Source of the DNA: Epiperipatus broadwayi
Lineage: Eukaryota > Onychophora > Udeonychophora > Euonychophora > Peripatidae
Direction: 5' to 3'
Length of the DNA: 64,000 bases
Assembly (NCBI GenBank): GCA_028023455.1
Contig: JAQFVV010000027.1
Location: forward strand, 8,927,845-8,991,844
Part shown: positions 1 through 11,640 of the stretch, in pieces
Numbering within the stretch: position 1 is the first letter of the stretch
Layout: each line of letters opens with the position of its first letter
Translations under genes and position numbers: made by a program
Notes under the pieces: generated by a model
What the model saw: only the letters and a program-made list of their open reading frames with translations
Database searches by the model: none
Told to the model about the DNA's origin: nothing

Positions 1-205
1 TAAGCGCTTTCGAAGTTCTTAGACTTCATATTCATAGCTGAGTGCAATAAATGATAATGAGGAGGAGTATTGTAATTTATGCAAATTAGTTTGCCATTCA
101 TTTTGCCATAGGTCATGGGTTTTCTTTGTTTTGATTAATTTGTCCATCTTTTTGAAATGGTGAAACACCTATGAATATGAAGTGTAAGAACTTCGAAAGC
201 GCTTA
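1..205. mobile_element. MITE with ~37-bp terminal inverted repeats
   Basis: The first 37 bases (TAAGCGCTTTCGAAGTTCTT...) recur as a reverse complement ending at 205, with about one mismatch. Both ends carry TA, consistent with a TA target duplication as in Tc1/mariner-type MITEs. The ~130-bp interior has no coding potential. The left end coincides with the window edge, so a longer element cannot be excluded. Confidence 0.8.
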
Positions 206-1076
206 GCGTATATAAACTTATAAACAAAATTAAACTTCTCTAACAAGCGTGTTAGTGCAGAATTATTAGTATTATATAATCTAAGAGAAGTCTATAAACA
301 AATAATTTATTACAAAAACATATATAAAAACAGATGTGTTTTTAATATTATTTTTATCAGAAGTATTGCATATTCTTTCCAACAATTACTGGTGAAATTA
401 TAGATTCTGTTATTTTCTAGTGAATATTAAAATTTTCTAAAAAATATTCCTAAAGACTGATTTATTTCTAACCAGTGGTCAGTACCGACCACTTTGATAA
501 CCTTGAACTAGATGATATAGTCTAACAAGCATATAACTATAAAACACATACACAGACAGACACTTTTAAAATCTAGCATTATATGATTCAAGTACTTATC
601 AATATTTTCATGTTCAGAACAAACAAAATTCAAGCACTTTTCAGAATTTTCTTGTTAAGATGTGATTGTTATAAAACTTTTGTAAACCATGTCATGGAAT
701 CTATTGAAAAAAGTTCACATACCAACTACAATTAGACGTGACTTTTTTAGATGCTTGCAAAAGCAATTCTCTTCACTCTATTCTAGAACCATATGCTATA
801 AGCTTGGGAAATCAATAGACACCCAGTAATAACTAAGACTTGTTAAAGTATATTTAGCTTATCGATAATGCTAAATTAAAAATCTCATGTTCAAAGATTT
901 ATTGTATAACAATTGTTAACGTCTTTAAATAGAATTTGAATTAATACTATAAAAATTACTTATTTACTAGAATTCTTAATATCATGGTTTTAAAAACAGC
1001 CACCTATGGCTCACATTACAGCAAAAATGCTACCCAAACCTGCTAAAGTTGTCAAACATATTGTATCGTGTAATTT
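206..1076. other. AT-rich non-coding stretch
   Basis: I see no ORF, splice-flanked exon or clear repeat here. It is plain AT-rich intergenic or intronic DNA. Confidence 0.5.
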
Positions 1077-1142
1077 AGTTAGCACAATGATAGAGTGGTG
1101 GACCTGAATTCAAGGTTTAAGAATTGAAGATCAATTCCGTCA
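1077..1142 (+). mobile_element. tRNA-derived SINE-like head
   Basis: The segment has a box-A-like stretch (TAGCACAATGATAGAGTGG) and, about 40 bases later, a box-B-like stretch (GATCAATTCCG), the spacing of a Pol III promoter in a tRNA-derived SINE. It does not fold as an intact tRNA. Similar heads lie near 1755 and 9913. The 3' extent of the SINE is not clear. Confidence 0.5.
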
Positions 1143-1754
1143 TTTTAATTCAAACCCCTTGCAAATTCCAAGCAACAGTTTAATTATTTACTTATTTAAT
1201 AATATTAATCAGTACTTGCCACTCCCATAATGCTAATCCGATATCTCATGTTTGATACTTAATTGTAAACTTTAATAAGCTCTAATTATAATTTCAAAGC
1301 AAATAATGAATATTGTCAAGTCGATATACTGCTGATAAAATTACAAAATCATTCAACATTGTAAAGAAAAAGTTCACTTTACATTCCAAAAACAAAACAA
1401 AAAAGTCTCAACTCGGTGTGAATCATGGTATTTGGATTCATATTATATATAATAATATTGCCTTAACAAGCATTCAACATACGTTATAAAGAACTAAGAA
1501 ATCTGGATTCAGAAGAGATTGATGTACACCAGACAAACGATAAAGCCAAATATTACAAGAAATTAGTAGGACCTTAATTACTATGCTTGACTGATCAGCA
1601 TGGAATATTCTTGGGAAAAAATCATTATATTCGAATATCTTCATTGCTCTCATAAGAAACTACATGCTACAGAAAATTAAGAAACAGGTTAATTTCTTAT
1701 CTATCACATTCAATATACATCACCATCATCAGTAGCTACTTTCCAAAAGATAGA
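1143..1754. other. AT-rich non-coding stretch
   Basis: No coding or repeat structure was recognised. Confidence 0.4.
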
Positions 1755-1822
1755 CTCATGAGTTAATGCAGTTGTAAATTGACAAACTCTTGAGCTAAAG
1801 ATTCTGGGATTGAATCTCGACT
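1755..1822 (+). mobile_element. tRNA-derived SINE-like head
   Basis: A box-B-like sequence (GGGATTGAATCTCGAC) lies about 45 bases after a weak box A (GAGTTAATGCAGTTGTAAA). This is the layout of a tRNA-derived SINE promoter. The remainder is too diverged to delimit. Confidence 0.5.
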
Positions 1823-2376
1823 TATTACTTTTGGTGCTCAAACATCGCATAATGTCAGAAACAGCTAATCATTTGATTGTTTTTACAGATAATGTAATGA
1901 AAATAGACAATTAAAATATTAAAGTGAATCCTAACTGCTTTTAAAAGAATTACAATATATAAAACTATGACCATGAAGTACTAAAATAAAGAGGAAAGAT
2001 CATTTTGCTGAGAACGATAATGATTATGGTAGCAGCTATGACAGTAATCAATATATTTTATAATCAATGTACAAATTTTAAGTATATTTGTAGTGCAGAT
2101 AATTAAATGTAAAAAATATACAACAGAAGTCACAGGTCAGAAACATAATACATTCCTCCAAAACTTTTAGAATGATTTGTGTGAATTAGAAAATATAATC
2201 AATAATTTACCTGAACACTGATGCCCTTCATTCTAAATGATTTATCTTTAATACGTTATTGAAAATGCTTGAAATTTATAATACTGTATCCTAAGCTTTA
2301 TTTATAACAAAGACAAAATCAATAAAGCCATGATATAAACTGATATAAAGAAACAATACTAATGCATATTTCTAAG
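1823..2376. other. AT-rich non-coding stretch
   Basis: Nothing recognisable beyond short AT-rich runs. Confidence 0.4.
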
Positions 2377-2384
2377 CACTTTAC

Positions 2385-2708
2385 ATAATCACATGATCAC
2401 CATCTCTTATACTAACATATTATTGTTTATAAACAAGGCAAAACTCTCCATACAGTAGTGCCACCCTGTGCCAACCAGAGTAATCAATGGATGCCAGAAG
2501 GCTTGTGCATAAAATCCCTATCTAATGCCTACTCATCCAATATCCCCAGACTAGTTTTTGCACTGACGAAGGCCACAAGCCAGAAACTAGTCTGGGGATA
2601 TTGGATGAGTAGGCATTAGATAGGGATTTTATGCTCAAGCCTTCTGGCATCCATTGATTACTCTGGTTGGCACAGGGTGGCACTACTGTATGGAGAGTTT
2701 CGCTTTGT
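2385..2708 (-). mobile_element. FB palindromic element, copy 1 (near-perfect hairpin)
   Basis: Left arm (about 2434-2556) and right arm (about 2581-2708) are reverse complements with only a few mismatches, separated by a ~24-base loop. The arms carry the family core (GGCAAAACTCTCCATACAGT, then AATCAATGGATGCCAGAAGG). An 8-bp direct repeat, CACTTTAC, flanks the unit at 2377-2384 and 2709-2716. The constant FB end (ATCACATGATCACC) is on the left and the right end is truncated, so I place it on the minus strand. The high arm identity suggests recent insertion or arm-to-arm conversion. Confidence 0.85.
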
Positions 2709-2716
2709 CACTTTAC

Positions 2717-3629
2717 TTCATGCAACTACAATTTTTTGCAGGGCGTGCTTAACATTAGTTGTTATTTATAAGGCACACACTAAGCAATGAATATAATAAT
2801 GAAAAACTTCCACAGGAACTAATAATCTCTTTGGAGAATGAGACTCTTAAAAAAAAAAGAACTAGTCACAGGACCGGCAAAGCAATAGAAAGATTAGTTG
2901 ATTTTATCTAGTATATTGTCATTGAAGATGTAGAAAGGGGATTTAGTACTCAGTTCACAGGCTTAACCGGTCTTTATTATTATAAGTTCTACAAGCTTCC
3001 AAACTTTTACTGCTATTCAAATTAATATTGTAATATAACATAGATTTATAATATGTAAATACATTTATCTTCCATCTCAATAAGACCTATAATGTTTAAT
3101 GTAGTTGAAAGTAAAAATTATTTTTAATTTATTTCATTCTGGAGTTTTGTATTTATCCTCCAACATTCAAATCGCTTCATGGTAGCTACTTTCATTTAAT
3201 TGTTGGGCTTCAAACTAAGCAAAACAATTTTATTATTCCAAACTTCCAAAAAATAGCTGACAATTTCAACTGTCCAGCAGGCTTTTATTTGAAAATAGTA
3301 GAGATTTCTACATAATTCAAGATACGCAGTGGTTTCTTAATTCATAGATAACATTAACTGAAGTATTTTATTATTTTAGCTACATTAATTTATTTTATAT
3401 GAAGGTGACTGTTTTTTATTATATGTGCTCATAGATTGTTAATCTATGCTTAATTATTTGCAAAGTCATGTGATATTTGAGCAATAATTTGATACATTGA
3501 GCACATAATAGTAGCATTCAACTGACCAAATAGTTTCTTTTTTTCAAATTTTCCTCATCTGGGAATCAATATAGCTTCCAATGTGTCTGTCATTTTTGTC
3601 ACTATGCTAAACTTGCAGAGCAATAAAAT
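2717..3629. other. AT-rich non-coding stretch
   Basis: No gene or repeat assigned. The short ORF beginning at 3583 lies antisense over the adjoining LINE tail and is not a gene. Confidence 0.4.
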
Positions 3630-4289
3630 CAATATATCATCATCAATCATTACCAATCCACTGCAGGATGGTCTCTCCAAGTTCAATCCATCTTCTCTGA
3701 TCTTTAGCTTCTCTTCTCCACATCACTCCTGCACACTTTCTTATCTCATCCATCCATCTCACATGTGGTCTCTTTCAGGGTCTTGGAATCCAGTTTAAGA
3801 TTTCAATTGTCCATCTATTATCATCTCTTCTAGAAATATGTCCAGCCCAACTCCATTTCAGTCTTTAAATTTTTTCAATGAGGTTAGTAACACCTGTTTG
3901 TTCTCTTATTTGTATATTGCGTTTTCAAATGTTACTCCCAACGTGCATCTCTCCATATTTCTTTGAGTGGTCTCTTCTATTAAGTGTCCATGTCTCGGAT
4001 CCTAAAGTAAGAACTGGTAAAACACATTTATTAAAAAACCTTCCTTTTCAAACACATAGGCATATTTTCTTTTAGTATCTAGTTATTTCTACCAAAAGCA
4101 CTCCAACCAAGTTTAATTCTATGATTAATTTCATTCATTATGTTTCCATCTGTATTAATGATCTGACCAAGATATTTGTAGCTGTTAACTTCTTCTAATT
4201 TATCATAATCAATCGTTATTTTCATATTTTGAGAAAATCCATTAAACATTACTTTAGTCTTTTTAATATTCCTAATCTTCAGAAACATT
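3630..4289 (-). pseudogene. RTE-like LINE, RT C-terminal part and 3' end
   Basis: Minus-strand conceptual translation gives an RTE-type RT tail. The frame 4288-4079 contains KTKVMFNGF, then VNSYKYLGQIINTDGN and INHRIKLGWSAFG, motifs of the segment after the catalytic YADD. Downstream (to about 3640), with frameshifts, come KWSWAGHISRRDDNRW and a region like the family's C-terminal RDHMW...D. The end near 3640 has GATGATGAT, like the ATG-rich tails of RTE elements. It is 5' truncated and joined head-to-head at about 4289 to an inverted upstream piece of the same element. No intact product is expected. Confidence 0.85.
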
Positions 4290-4800
4290 CTAATGAATTT
4301 AAATTAGAACTTACAACTCAGTTTCAAGTATTAATAGATTTTGAACATGATTCAGATTTGAATGAAATTAATATGAAAATAACTGATACACTTTTAAAAA
4401 CTGCAACTAAGATAGCTGGTAGAAAAAAGCAGCAATTGACCAATAAAATTTCTAACTGAGACTAAAGAATTTATGAAGAAAAGAAGGAATATGAAGATAT
4501 ACAAAAATTATGCATTAAAAAGAATTGAATATCTCGAATTTTGTAAAATGGTGCAGAAAAGAGTTGAAAATGATATAAAAAAGTATAACTGTGAACTAGT
4601 AAGGAAAGCTGTAGAAGAGAATAAGTCTCAAGAGTGTAAAACAATATTTTGGTATTGGTAGGAAATTTATATCTGCAATAAGAAAAAAAGATGGAATCAT
4701 TACTAAAAAAAAGAGATGATATCATGAAATGGGTAGAAGACTTTTATCAAGAATTATATAGTAATAAAGAAGAAATTTTTAATCAACAAAGTTTGGTAAT
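4285..4800 (+). pseudogene. RTE-like LINE, inverted linker/N-terminal RT part
   Basis: Plus-strand frames encode the region between endonuclease and RT of an RTE-like ORF2: NEFKLELTTQFQVL, then KTATKIAGRKKQQL, ETKEFMKKRRNMKIYKNYAL, RIEYLEFCKMVQKRV, ELVRKAVEENKS, and after frameshifts WVEDFYQELYSNKEE. This lies upstream of the minus-strand part in the element but on the opposite strand, meeting it at about 4289. The most downstream part of the inverted piece faces outwards (about 4790), as twin priming predicts. Stops and frameshifts make it non-functional. Confidence 0.85.
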
Positions 4801-4804
4801 CGTT

Positions 4805-5855
4805 AAAGGTGGTTGGTACTTGGAACGATTCCCACTACTCTAGTGCATCACCTTGTAAATGATTATATGCCACTATTAATTTCTCGCCTTCGGATAAGTT
4901 GAATTGACAAAAAAATATAGATTTAGGCTTCCCAAGAGTTCGATTGGGGTTTCATTTATAAAGCCTTTGAACACTGAGTTTAACAAATTGGTTTATGGTA
5001 TATATCTGAATGATGTAGATATTATTACTAATAAATCCACTTTGGGTACTCATGGATGGTTGTATTGTTTGATCATTCAGCCCTTCTTTAGTTTGATTGA
5101 AGATTGTTTCATCATTATTATAGACTTGGGGTATATCTTCTATTTCCCTATAGGTCTCATACTGATTTTGGGCTTTATTTTATTAATTATCAGTCCTATT
5201 AACTTTTTCTAAAATTAGATTTAGTTTTTCTGTTGTTACTTCCTGTTCACACTCCAAGTTTAAAGTTTTGGGGATTTTGGATTTGTTTTTGTTCTAATTT
5301 TTCTTTGTTAGAATATTTACATTGTAAAACTTTGATTCTTTGATTTATGAAAGTATTAATATTTTCTAATTGGTTTAGAAGACTATTGTGGTTTTCAATT
5401 AATTTGTCAACATTAATTTTGCTTTGTGTTAGCTCTGTTTCAATTAAACCTTGCCTAATGTTGATACATTTATGATCATTCTCTACTGAATTAAATTTCT
5501 TTTCATGAATTTTGAATTTCCAACTTACTGTCTTGTTTTTTTTTAGACTGGTTCATTTCCATCTCAGTTTCATATTGTCTACCTTTTCAGATAAATCGGT
5601 TATATTTGCCGACATCTGCTGCATCAGCTTCATCAATTGATTAAACAAAACATCTTTTGCATTTGTCTTTTCTTCTACTTATATTTCTGGGATTGTTGTT
5701 TCTGGTGAATGGACATTTTCTGCTACAGGTCCTCCAGATATATCAATGTTTTGTTCTTCTAGATTTTCTACAAGAGAAATCTCTACTTTGTCTCCACACA
5801 TATCATCTCGTACTTCATTTTTATCCTTTCCTTCATTAATATTTTCAGACTGCAT
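4805..5855 (-). pseudogene. Ty3/gypsy-like retrotransposon gag relic
   Basis: Reading leftward from an ATG at 5855-5853 (MQSENINEGKDKNEV...), the frame encodes an acidic N-terminus, then a coiled-coil-like part (LFNQLMKLMQQMSANITDLS; later TELTQSKINVDKLIENHNSL and NQLENINTF). Near 4830-4900 it ends in a retrotransposon gag signature: FNLSEGEKLIVAYNHLQGDA, then LE*WESFQVPTTFNDYQ with one stop. Several stops and frameshifts are present. The usual gag role is capsid assembly around the element RNA. The frame is cut off at about 4800 where the RTE begins, and no protease, RT or integrase was found. The leader, primer site and LTR upstream support the assignment. Confidence 0.75.
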
Positions 5856-5873
5856 AGTTTTTTTTACTTCTAA

Positions 5874-5995
5874 TGATCATCTACCTTATTCTTAAGTTTA
5901 TATTAATTTTTTGCTTTAAATTATTTTATTAAGGTGATCATTTACCTTATCTTTAAGTTTATATTACTTTTTTTGCTTTAAATTATTTTACTAAG
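5874..5995. repeat. 61-bp tandem duplication in the retrotransposon leader
   Basis: Two adjacent units (5874-5934 and 5935-5995) share TGATCAT-TACCTTAT-TTAAGTTTATATTA...GCTTTAAATTATTTTA with a few differences. They lie just upstream (minus strand) of the gag start. Confidence 0.85.
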
Positions 5996-6324
5996 TTTTT
6001 AATTTCAGATATAAACTTTATGTATATCAAACTATATTAAGAAACATTGTGGGAAGATCTATCATTGGTATATTTTTACTATATTCGCCAAAAATTTTGG
6101 TTTAACTAAATTGTTATTTCACTTGACTTTTCATCTTTACTACTTTCATATCTTACTATTTAATTCTTTTATGCGGTTGACAACATACTACTTTACTTAA
6201 TTTTAATCATAGTTAGTTTTTCATTACTCAATTTCAATTTATCACATCAAAAAAAATATAACAGTATATAATTAGATTTTATAAATTTTATCATTGAAAG
6301 TATCGAATCATAATATAAATAAAA

Positions 6325-6338
6325 GATTCGTAGCCCCA
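6325..6338 (-). other. candidate tRNA primer-binding site
   Basis: On the minus strand TGGGGCTACGAATC begins immediately after the LTR end ...CCAACA. Primer sites start with TGG, the complement of the tRNA CCA end. The tRNA identity is not assigned. Confidence 0.55.
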
Positions 6339-6948
6339 TGTTGGATGTAATATGCAATGGACACGTCCCTGGTCTTGCATAGCGGTATATTTGACAGGCT
6401 GTTGGAATGGATGAGAAAGAATATTTAGGGTTCCGAAACTTCTAGACTCATAACCACTCTGATTTCAATCTTAGGAGACAATGTGGTTGCATGTGAACAT
6501 ATCTCAGATATCTCAACATACATTGATCCTCCTTCTCCATCCCTAAATTCCATTTATCCTAGAAATCCAACTTAGGGAGAATATGCACAATATTCTATTT
6601 CAAGAGATATTCATATTACTATCTTTACGGCATCGAGCGTGTGATAAATTGATAACTGAATAAAGAAAACACAAATGACCGCCTTTAATTTGCAATCATA
6701 TGTTTAACAGATTTGTTTACACTTATTACAATTTATTTAATGAGAAACTATAACAATAGCAATTAATTAATTTAGCTATCTATGACTATTCTTTAGTATG
6801 ATTGATATTTATTAATCCAATCTCTCTTTTCCTCTCAAAGAATAATCATTCAATACCAATATAAAAAAAATTTTTAAACTTGTTATCGTTTACATATGCT
6901 TGCTTGCTAATTTAGAATTTAATAAATCACAATTCTTTGTTTCCAACA
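6339..6948 (-). mobile_element. LTR of the Ty3-like element
   Basis: The plus-strand segment starts TGTTGGA and ends TCCAACA, a 7-bp inverted pair with canonical TG...CA ends, 610 bp apart. It abuts the candidate primer site and the gag leader, so on the minus strand it is the 5' LTR. The matching 3' LTR is not seen in the window, so it is presumably lost with pol. Confidence 0.6.
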
Positions 6949-8974
6949 TATCTGAAGACTGATTCATATTAAATAACATGGGAGTAGTTTGTGACCCCCC
7001 TTTTTATTATGATTTATTTCTATTATGATAGGTAAGATCATTCTCGCTAAAAAATTTTAATCATGTATACTGAAAATACAAGTAAATGACAAAATGATTA
7101 GTATCAATAAACAAACAACAAATAACAGTGTAACTGTATAAATGTTGGTATTTAAAGTTGGAAAATATAGTCTTACTTCTAACCCTGGGGATGATCAAAT
7201 TCATCCACAAGCAAATTTATGCCTGACTCTATATTTTCTTTCAATTTAAACTTAAGCTAGTAATATTTTCCCCCTTTCTAGTAAATCAAGACTATATATC
7301 CCCGTTAATCTATGGTAAAGGAAAGAAAAAATACAAATAGATACATAAAATAAATCATATGATATCAGCCTAAGATAAATCAAGAGTTCATAAAGAAAAA
7401 TGTCCAAAAAAGATTATTATGTCCTTATTTCTATAATTCATGATCCAATTGGTTGGGTTCAAATGTCTTGGAACATGCAAGATGATGATCTGAATTTCCC
7501 TGTCTGTATAATGTGCTTTGAATGGTTAAGTTCATATTCTCAGATCCAAGTAGTAAAGTCGATAGTACCCTCAACATAGATGAATAAACGCTGTTTCAAG
7601 TTGAATTTGTTTTGGCAGTTACAGCTCTATGGATGATGGCTCTCTTCCCGTGAGATGACTTTATACTTAGCAACACATGATTAGATGTGTGTATTTGTCT
7701 AAATAATTAATGAGTCTTTGAATTTGTTGGATAGATCTTGACTTTTTGGAATCTCAAGTTAGAGTTGGTATAACTCTCCCATTAAATATTGAAAATCTTG
7801 AAGTATCAAATAAATTTAAAGCAATTTCTGGGATTTCTAATTTAAAATCCCTTGGTTTGCTGAATTTAAATCTATCTGCTTTTATTTTAACTTTTATATG
7901 TCTTCAATGAAATCTTTTAGTTTGAGGTTTTAATTTGATGGCTGTTGACCTTTATCTCTGAATGACAAGTTCTATAGTGGTTTAAAAAAAAATATATGTG
8001 TTATTTAGTCGACAAGAGTTTTTGATCTCATCTTTTAAAAGGAAAGTCATTTGTATATATGTACTGCCAATCACCAAAATGAGGTTGTTCTTTTTAAGTG
8101 TTGAATCAACTCTTTTAAAACAGCAAGTTTGATGTCATGCATGGATTTGAATATTTACATCATGGTGGCGGATTAATAACAAAATTTTATTTACTATTTC
8201 TTTCCTTTACATTTTTGTGATTTTATTACTTGTGTCTAAATTTGATCTTTATATTGTTATAATATGTGTATATCAAACATTAATTCACGAAAGATTTTAT
8301 AATAAAGATAAGTATAAATATTTAAGTTTTATCCGTTTAGTTTGGGTTATGGATTTTATCACATGTTGGTTTATCTTTTCACTATATAAGCAATTAAATA
8401 TTTTCTCATCTAAAATGCTTGTGAACATTTTTATGTTTCGGGCATATGCTTTATTTAGGTTATTCTCTTTATACATATAACTTATGATATGTTATATGTA
8501 GAGAATGTTGTCATGGTGAGTATTGATGTTGAAGTAGAAAAGGGTGTTTAATGGTTCTTGGTAGGATGTAAGATCATATCTTATAATATATTCCTCCACT
8601 AGATATTAGAAAAAAAGTTGTCTCACATAAAATATATAAAAAGCTGTAAAGTAGATCAAAATTGCTTATATCTCAAGATACAGTTTCAGCATCTAAGACT
8701 CATCTCAAATCAAGTTCTCCCCTTCTGAATGTTTACCAAGAACCATTTCAAGTAACTAAAGAATTATAGCATAAAAGATAAGATCTTTTATACAAAAATT
8801 TCCAAAAAAATTTTTTTTATCAATAGCCATAGTAAAGTTCATTGAATTTGATCTTCCTGAATATTAGTGACATCTTACAGCAGATTCAGGACTATCTATG
8901 GCCAGTTATGACCTATGATAGCCGGTCATGAAATACAGCTAATAAGGGTCAAATCTACGGATACAGTGATAGAA
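6949..8974. other. AT-rich non-coding stretch
   Basis: No gene recognised. A 264-base plus-strand ORF at 8217-8480 is hydrophobic and AT-driven, with no domain I recognise. Confidence 0.4.
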
Positions 8975-9035
8975 CTTAAAGACTTAATAAAGCCATTAAG
9001 GAATCCTTCACCTGGTTGGAATCTCTACCCCTTTT
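8975..9035 (+). repeat. short dispersed repeat paired with 15280-15335
   Basis: GACTTAATAAAGCC...CCTGGTTGGAATCTCTACC matches the reverse complement of 15280-15335 (GACTTAATAAAACCC...CCCTGGTTGGAATCTCTAC). Each lies within a few hundred bases of an FB copy, in opposite orientation. Confidence 0.6.
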
Positions 9036-9255
9036 ACAATAGTTAAGCAGTCTTAAAAAAATCCATTTGCTAAACATATAAACTCCTGGATTTTAAAGGG
9101 TTTAATTAAATTCATATTGTTTATAAAATTCCTTATGAATGTTATGTAACAAGTAGGACATATTAGATACAACCGAGAAAACATCTGCTGCTCATTACTA
9201 TTATATATATATGAACTGAATCTGCATTTTAACAATCAGAACATTCTCTTCAAAA

Positions 9256-9452
9256 ATAGGCAAAACTCTCTCCATACAGTAGTGCCACTCAAAGCAAAAC
9301 AGAGTAATCAATAGATGCCAGAAGGTTTGTGCATAAAATTCCTATCTAGTGCCTACTCATCCAATATCCCCAAACTAGTTTCTGGCTTGTGGCCTTCGTC
9401 AATGAGGAGCCTTGGATCTGAGAGCACTGCACCTAGATCAAGAAAGCAACTC
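9256..9452. mobile_element. FB element, copy 2 (single arm)
   Basis: One arm only: GGCAAAACTCTC(TC)CATACAG, AGAGTAATCAATAGATGCCA, the CCAATATCCCC...CTAGTTTCTGGCTTGTGG segment, then the GAGGAGCCTTGGATCTGAGA segment. The partner arm and the constant outer end are missing. Confidence 0.8.
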
Positions 9453-9912
9453 TCCATCAAATCTAATAACTATAATATAAATTGAATGGTTTTATTACTC
9501 AAGAGTTCATAAGAAGTTGGGGTACTGAGCGACTAAGATGCTAAAAAATATTATTTCCTAATAGTTAGTATCTTCGGATAAAAATTATATTATCAAAAGA
9601 ATGTCAAGACTGAATGTTACGACATGATGAACAAAAACTATTTTTCTGGTTGTTTTATACATGCTGAATTTGTCTTACATGTTTAACAAAGAATTTTATA
9701 AATGGTTTGAATTCAACCAGATTCTTTAAAAAGTTTCTTTAAGTGAATGCGGGTGCAGGGAATTAAAACTCACAAACATACATTAATTATTAATAATTAA
9801 TTAAATTAAAGGTAGTAGTAAACCTATTTAATAACTAAAACACAAAATACACATCTACAAAAAGAAATGTTCTCTAACTTCTGTTAGAATATTCATCTGA
9901 ATTTTCATACGA
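9453..9912. other. AT-rich non-coding stretch
   Basis: The segment near 9486 (ATGGTTTTATTACTCAAGAG) recurs at about 43940 and marks a diverged dispersed repeat. Nothing else seen. Confidence 0.4.
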
Positions 9913-9985
9913 GTAGTTTGGTGCAGTGGTAGAATGACCGACTCTGGATTTCAAGATCCAAGGACCCCACCCCAACTTCCAATAC
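9913..9985 (+). mobile_element. tRNA-derived SINE-like head
   Basis: AGTTTGGTGCAGTGGTAGAA is a good box A in tRNA-like context and is followed by a degraded box B region (CAAGATCCAAGGACCCCACC). It is not an intact tRNA because the arms do not pair. It is probably a SINE relic. Confidence 0.5.
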
Positions 9986-11640
9986 TCGAAACTTATGAAT
10001 TCCCAAACAATAAACCATTTGATAATTCAATATTTGAAGTATATCAATTAAAACGATGTCTATAGAACTTAAAATCTGTTATCATATGTTCAACAAATAC
10101 TTATTTGGTTTATATTTAGTCTGCAATATTATCAGCAGTTATCACGTTGTTTTTACAGATATCGTTCTTTTGTCAAAACATTTAAAAATGCTTACAGTTA
10201 GGTCATTAAAATGTATAGTTACCGACTGACCTAGTGTTAAACCAATGAGTAAATAGATAGGGATATTTTGGATTAAATGTTAAAAATAATCTCCAATAGC
10301 AGAGTAAATACAAAGAAGTGCTACAAGCACTGCTTCCAAAGAAAGCTGATCATCTTGGATCTGGCACTGCTACTTAGTGTCCAGAGTTACGCAGATAATT
10401 CATCAACAGAGAGTTGAAATATAATTATTAAATTGCTATTTTTGCAACAATATGTCTTTGTGAATTTGTTTTATATTTTATTCAGATATTACTAGCTTTA
10501 TAGCCAGATCTATATGGCTTCAAATACCCAAGAAGAGTTACACAGAAAGAGTGATTAAGCTCATCATTTTTATAAACCAAGGGCACAAGAATAATGTGAA
10601 TCACATTTCAATCACAAATAGTACACCCTACCATACACTATTGTCTTATATGAGAAAGAAACTCTTCTCCCGCTTTGGTCCCCCCCCCCCCCCCCCTCCG
10701 CAGGGAGAGTCATTAGGATGCAGGGGCATTTAAAAAACAAAAACAAATGACAGATGGATTTGGAAAATTGGATTATAAAAAAAAGTAAAAGAAAAAGAAT
10801 GATTAGTTTTTCAGAAAAAATTAAATGAAAAGATATTTAGAGTATCTTTTTACTGATACATTCTATGAATCTATAAAATCTGTTTTCTAGCAGATCATTT
10901 TGCAATTACAATGGGGAATATAGATTTAAATGCAATCTATTGGTTTGCCCGCAAAAGATTTCACGATTTACTTTCCACAGAAATATCTTTTATTAAAAAA
11001 GCAAGGCATCCAAAAATCAAATGAAATTAAAATATTTACTAGTACAGTCAAATTACAAATAAATAAATACTACGTACTTTAAACATTAATGTGAAAATTA
11101 TGTCTCAATTACCTGATAAATCACCATTACCAGATTGATTACTAAAGCAGAAAACTGGGAAATTGGGGGAAATATAAACCATAAGGACTGTGATGTTTGA
11201 AACATTGATAGAGGGAGAGAGAATAGGAAAACATTATCTAAATTTAAAAAAAAAAAAGTAATGGAAGGCTTTATATAAAAAGAAAAGCAAGTGATAAGAA
11301 ATTCAAATAAAATGAACTTCAATGGACATGCAGCAAAATAGAAAAATTTACCATTCAAAAATTAAACTGTAAAACAAGTGCAGCATGCCACTCTACAGTA
11401 AGGTTGAATAATCAGTTCATAACTGCATTATTTCTTACTTTGAATCCTAAATCTCATTGATAAAGGTAAAATCCAGAAACCAGTCTGGCCACAAATATCC
11501 ATTTATCTGGTAATAAATGATTAATCAATCTTACTACAGATGGCGCTATAGTAAAGAACTATTTTTGTTTTCTCATATAATGTGTAGAATAAAAAAATTA
11601 AATGATTTGTTAATTATTAATAAATTAATCATGGATTATG
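9986..11640. other. non-coding, includes a 17-base poly-C run at 10680-10696
   Basis: AT-rich apart from the homopolymer C run followed by TCCGCAGGGAGAG. The small ORFs here are not gene-like. Confidence 0.5.

Noticed and set aside
2434-2708. CRISPR array or rho-independent terminator-like hairpins
   Set aside because: The hairpins are dispersed transposon-like repeats in a eukaryotic context. There are no regularly spaced short repeats with unique spacers.
9913-9985. Possible tRNA gene
   Set aside because: Box A is good but the acceptor, anticodon and T arms do not pair and box B is degraded. A SINE head is more likely.
10680-10696. Poly-C runs (also 42271 and 43891) as functional elements
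   Set aside because: Homopolymer runs of this length are common in such genomes and prone to sequencing error. No flanking structure supports a function.
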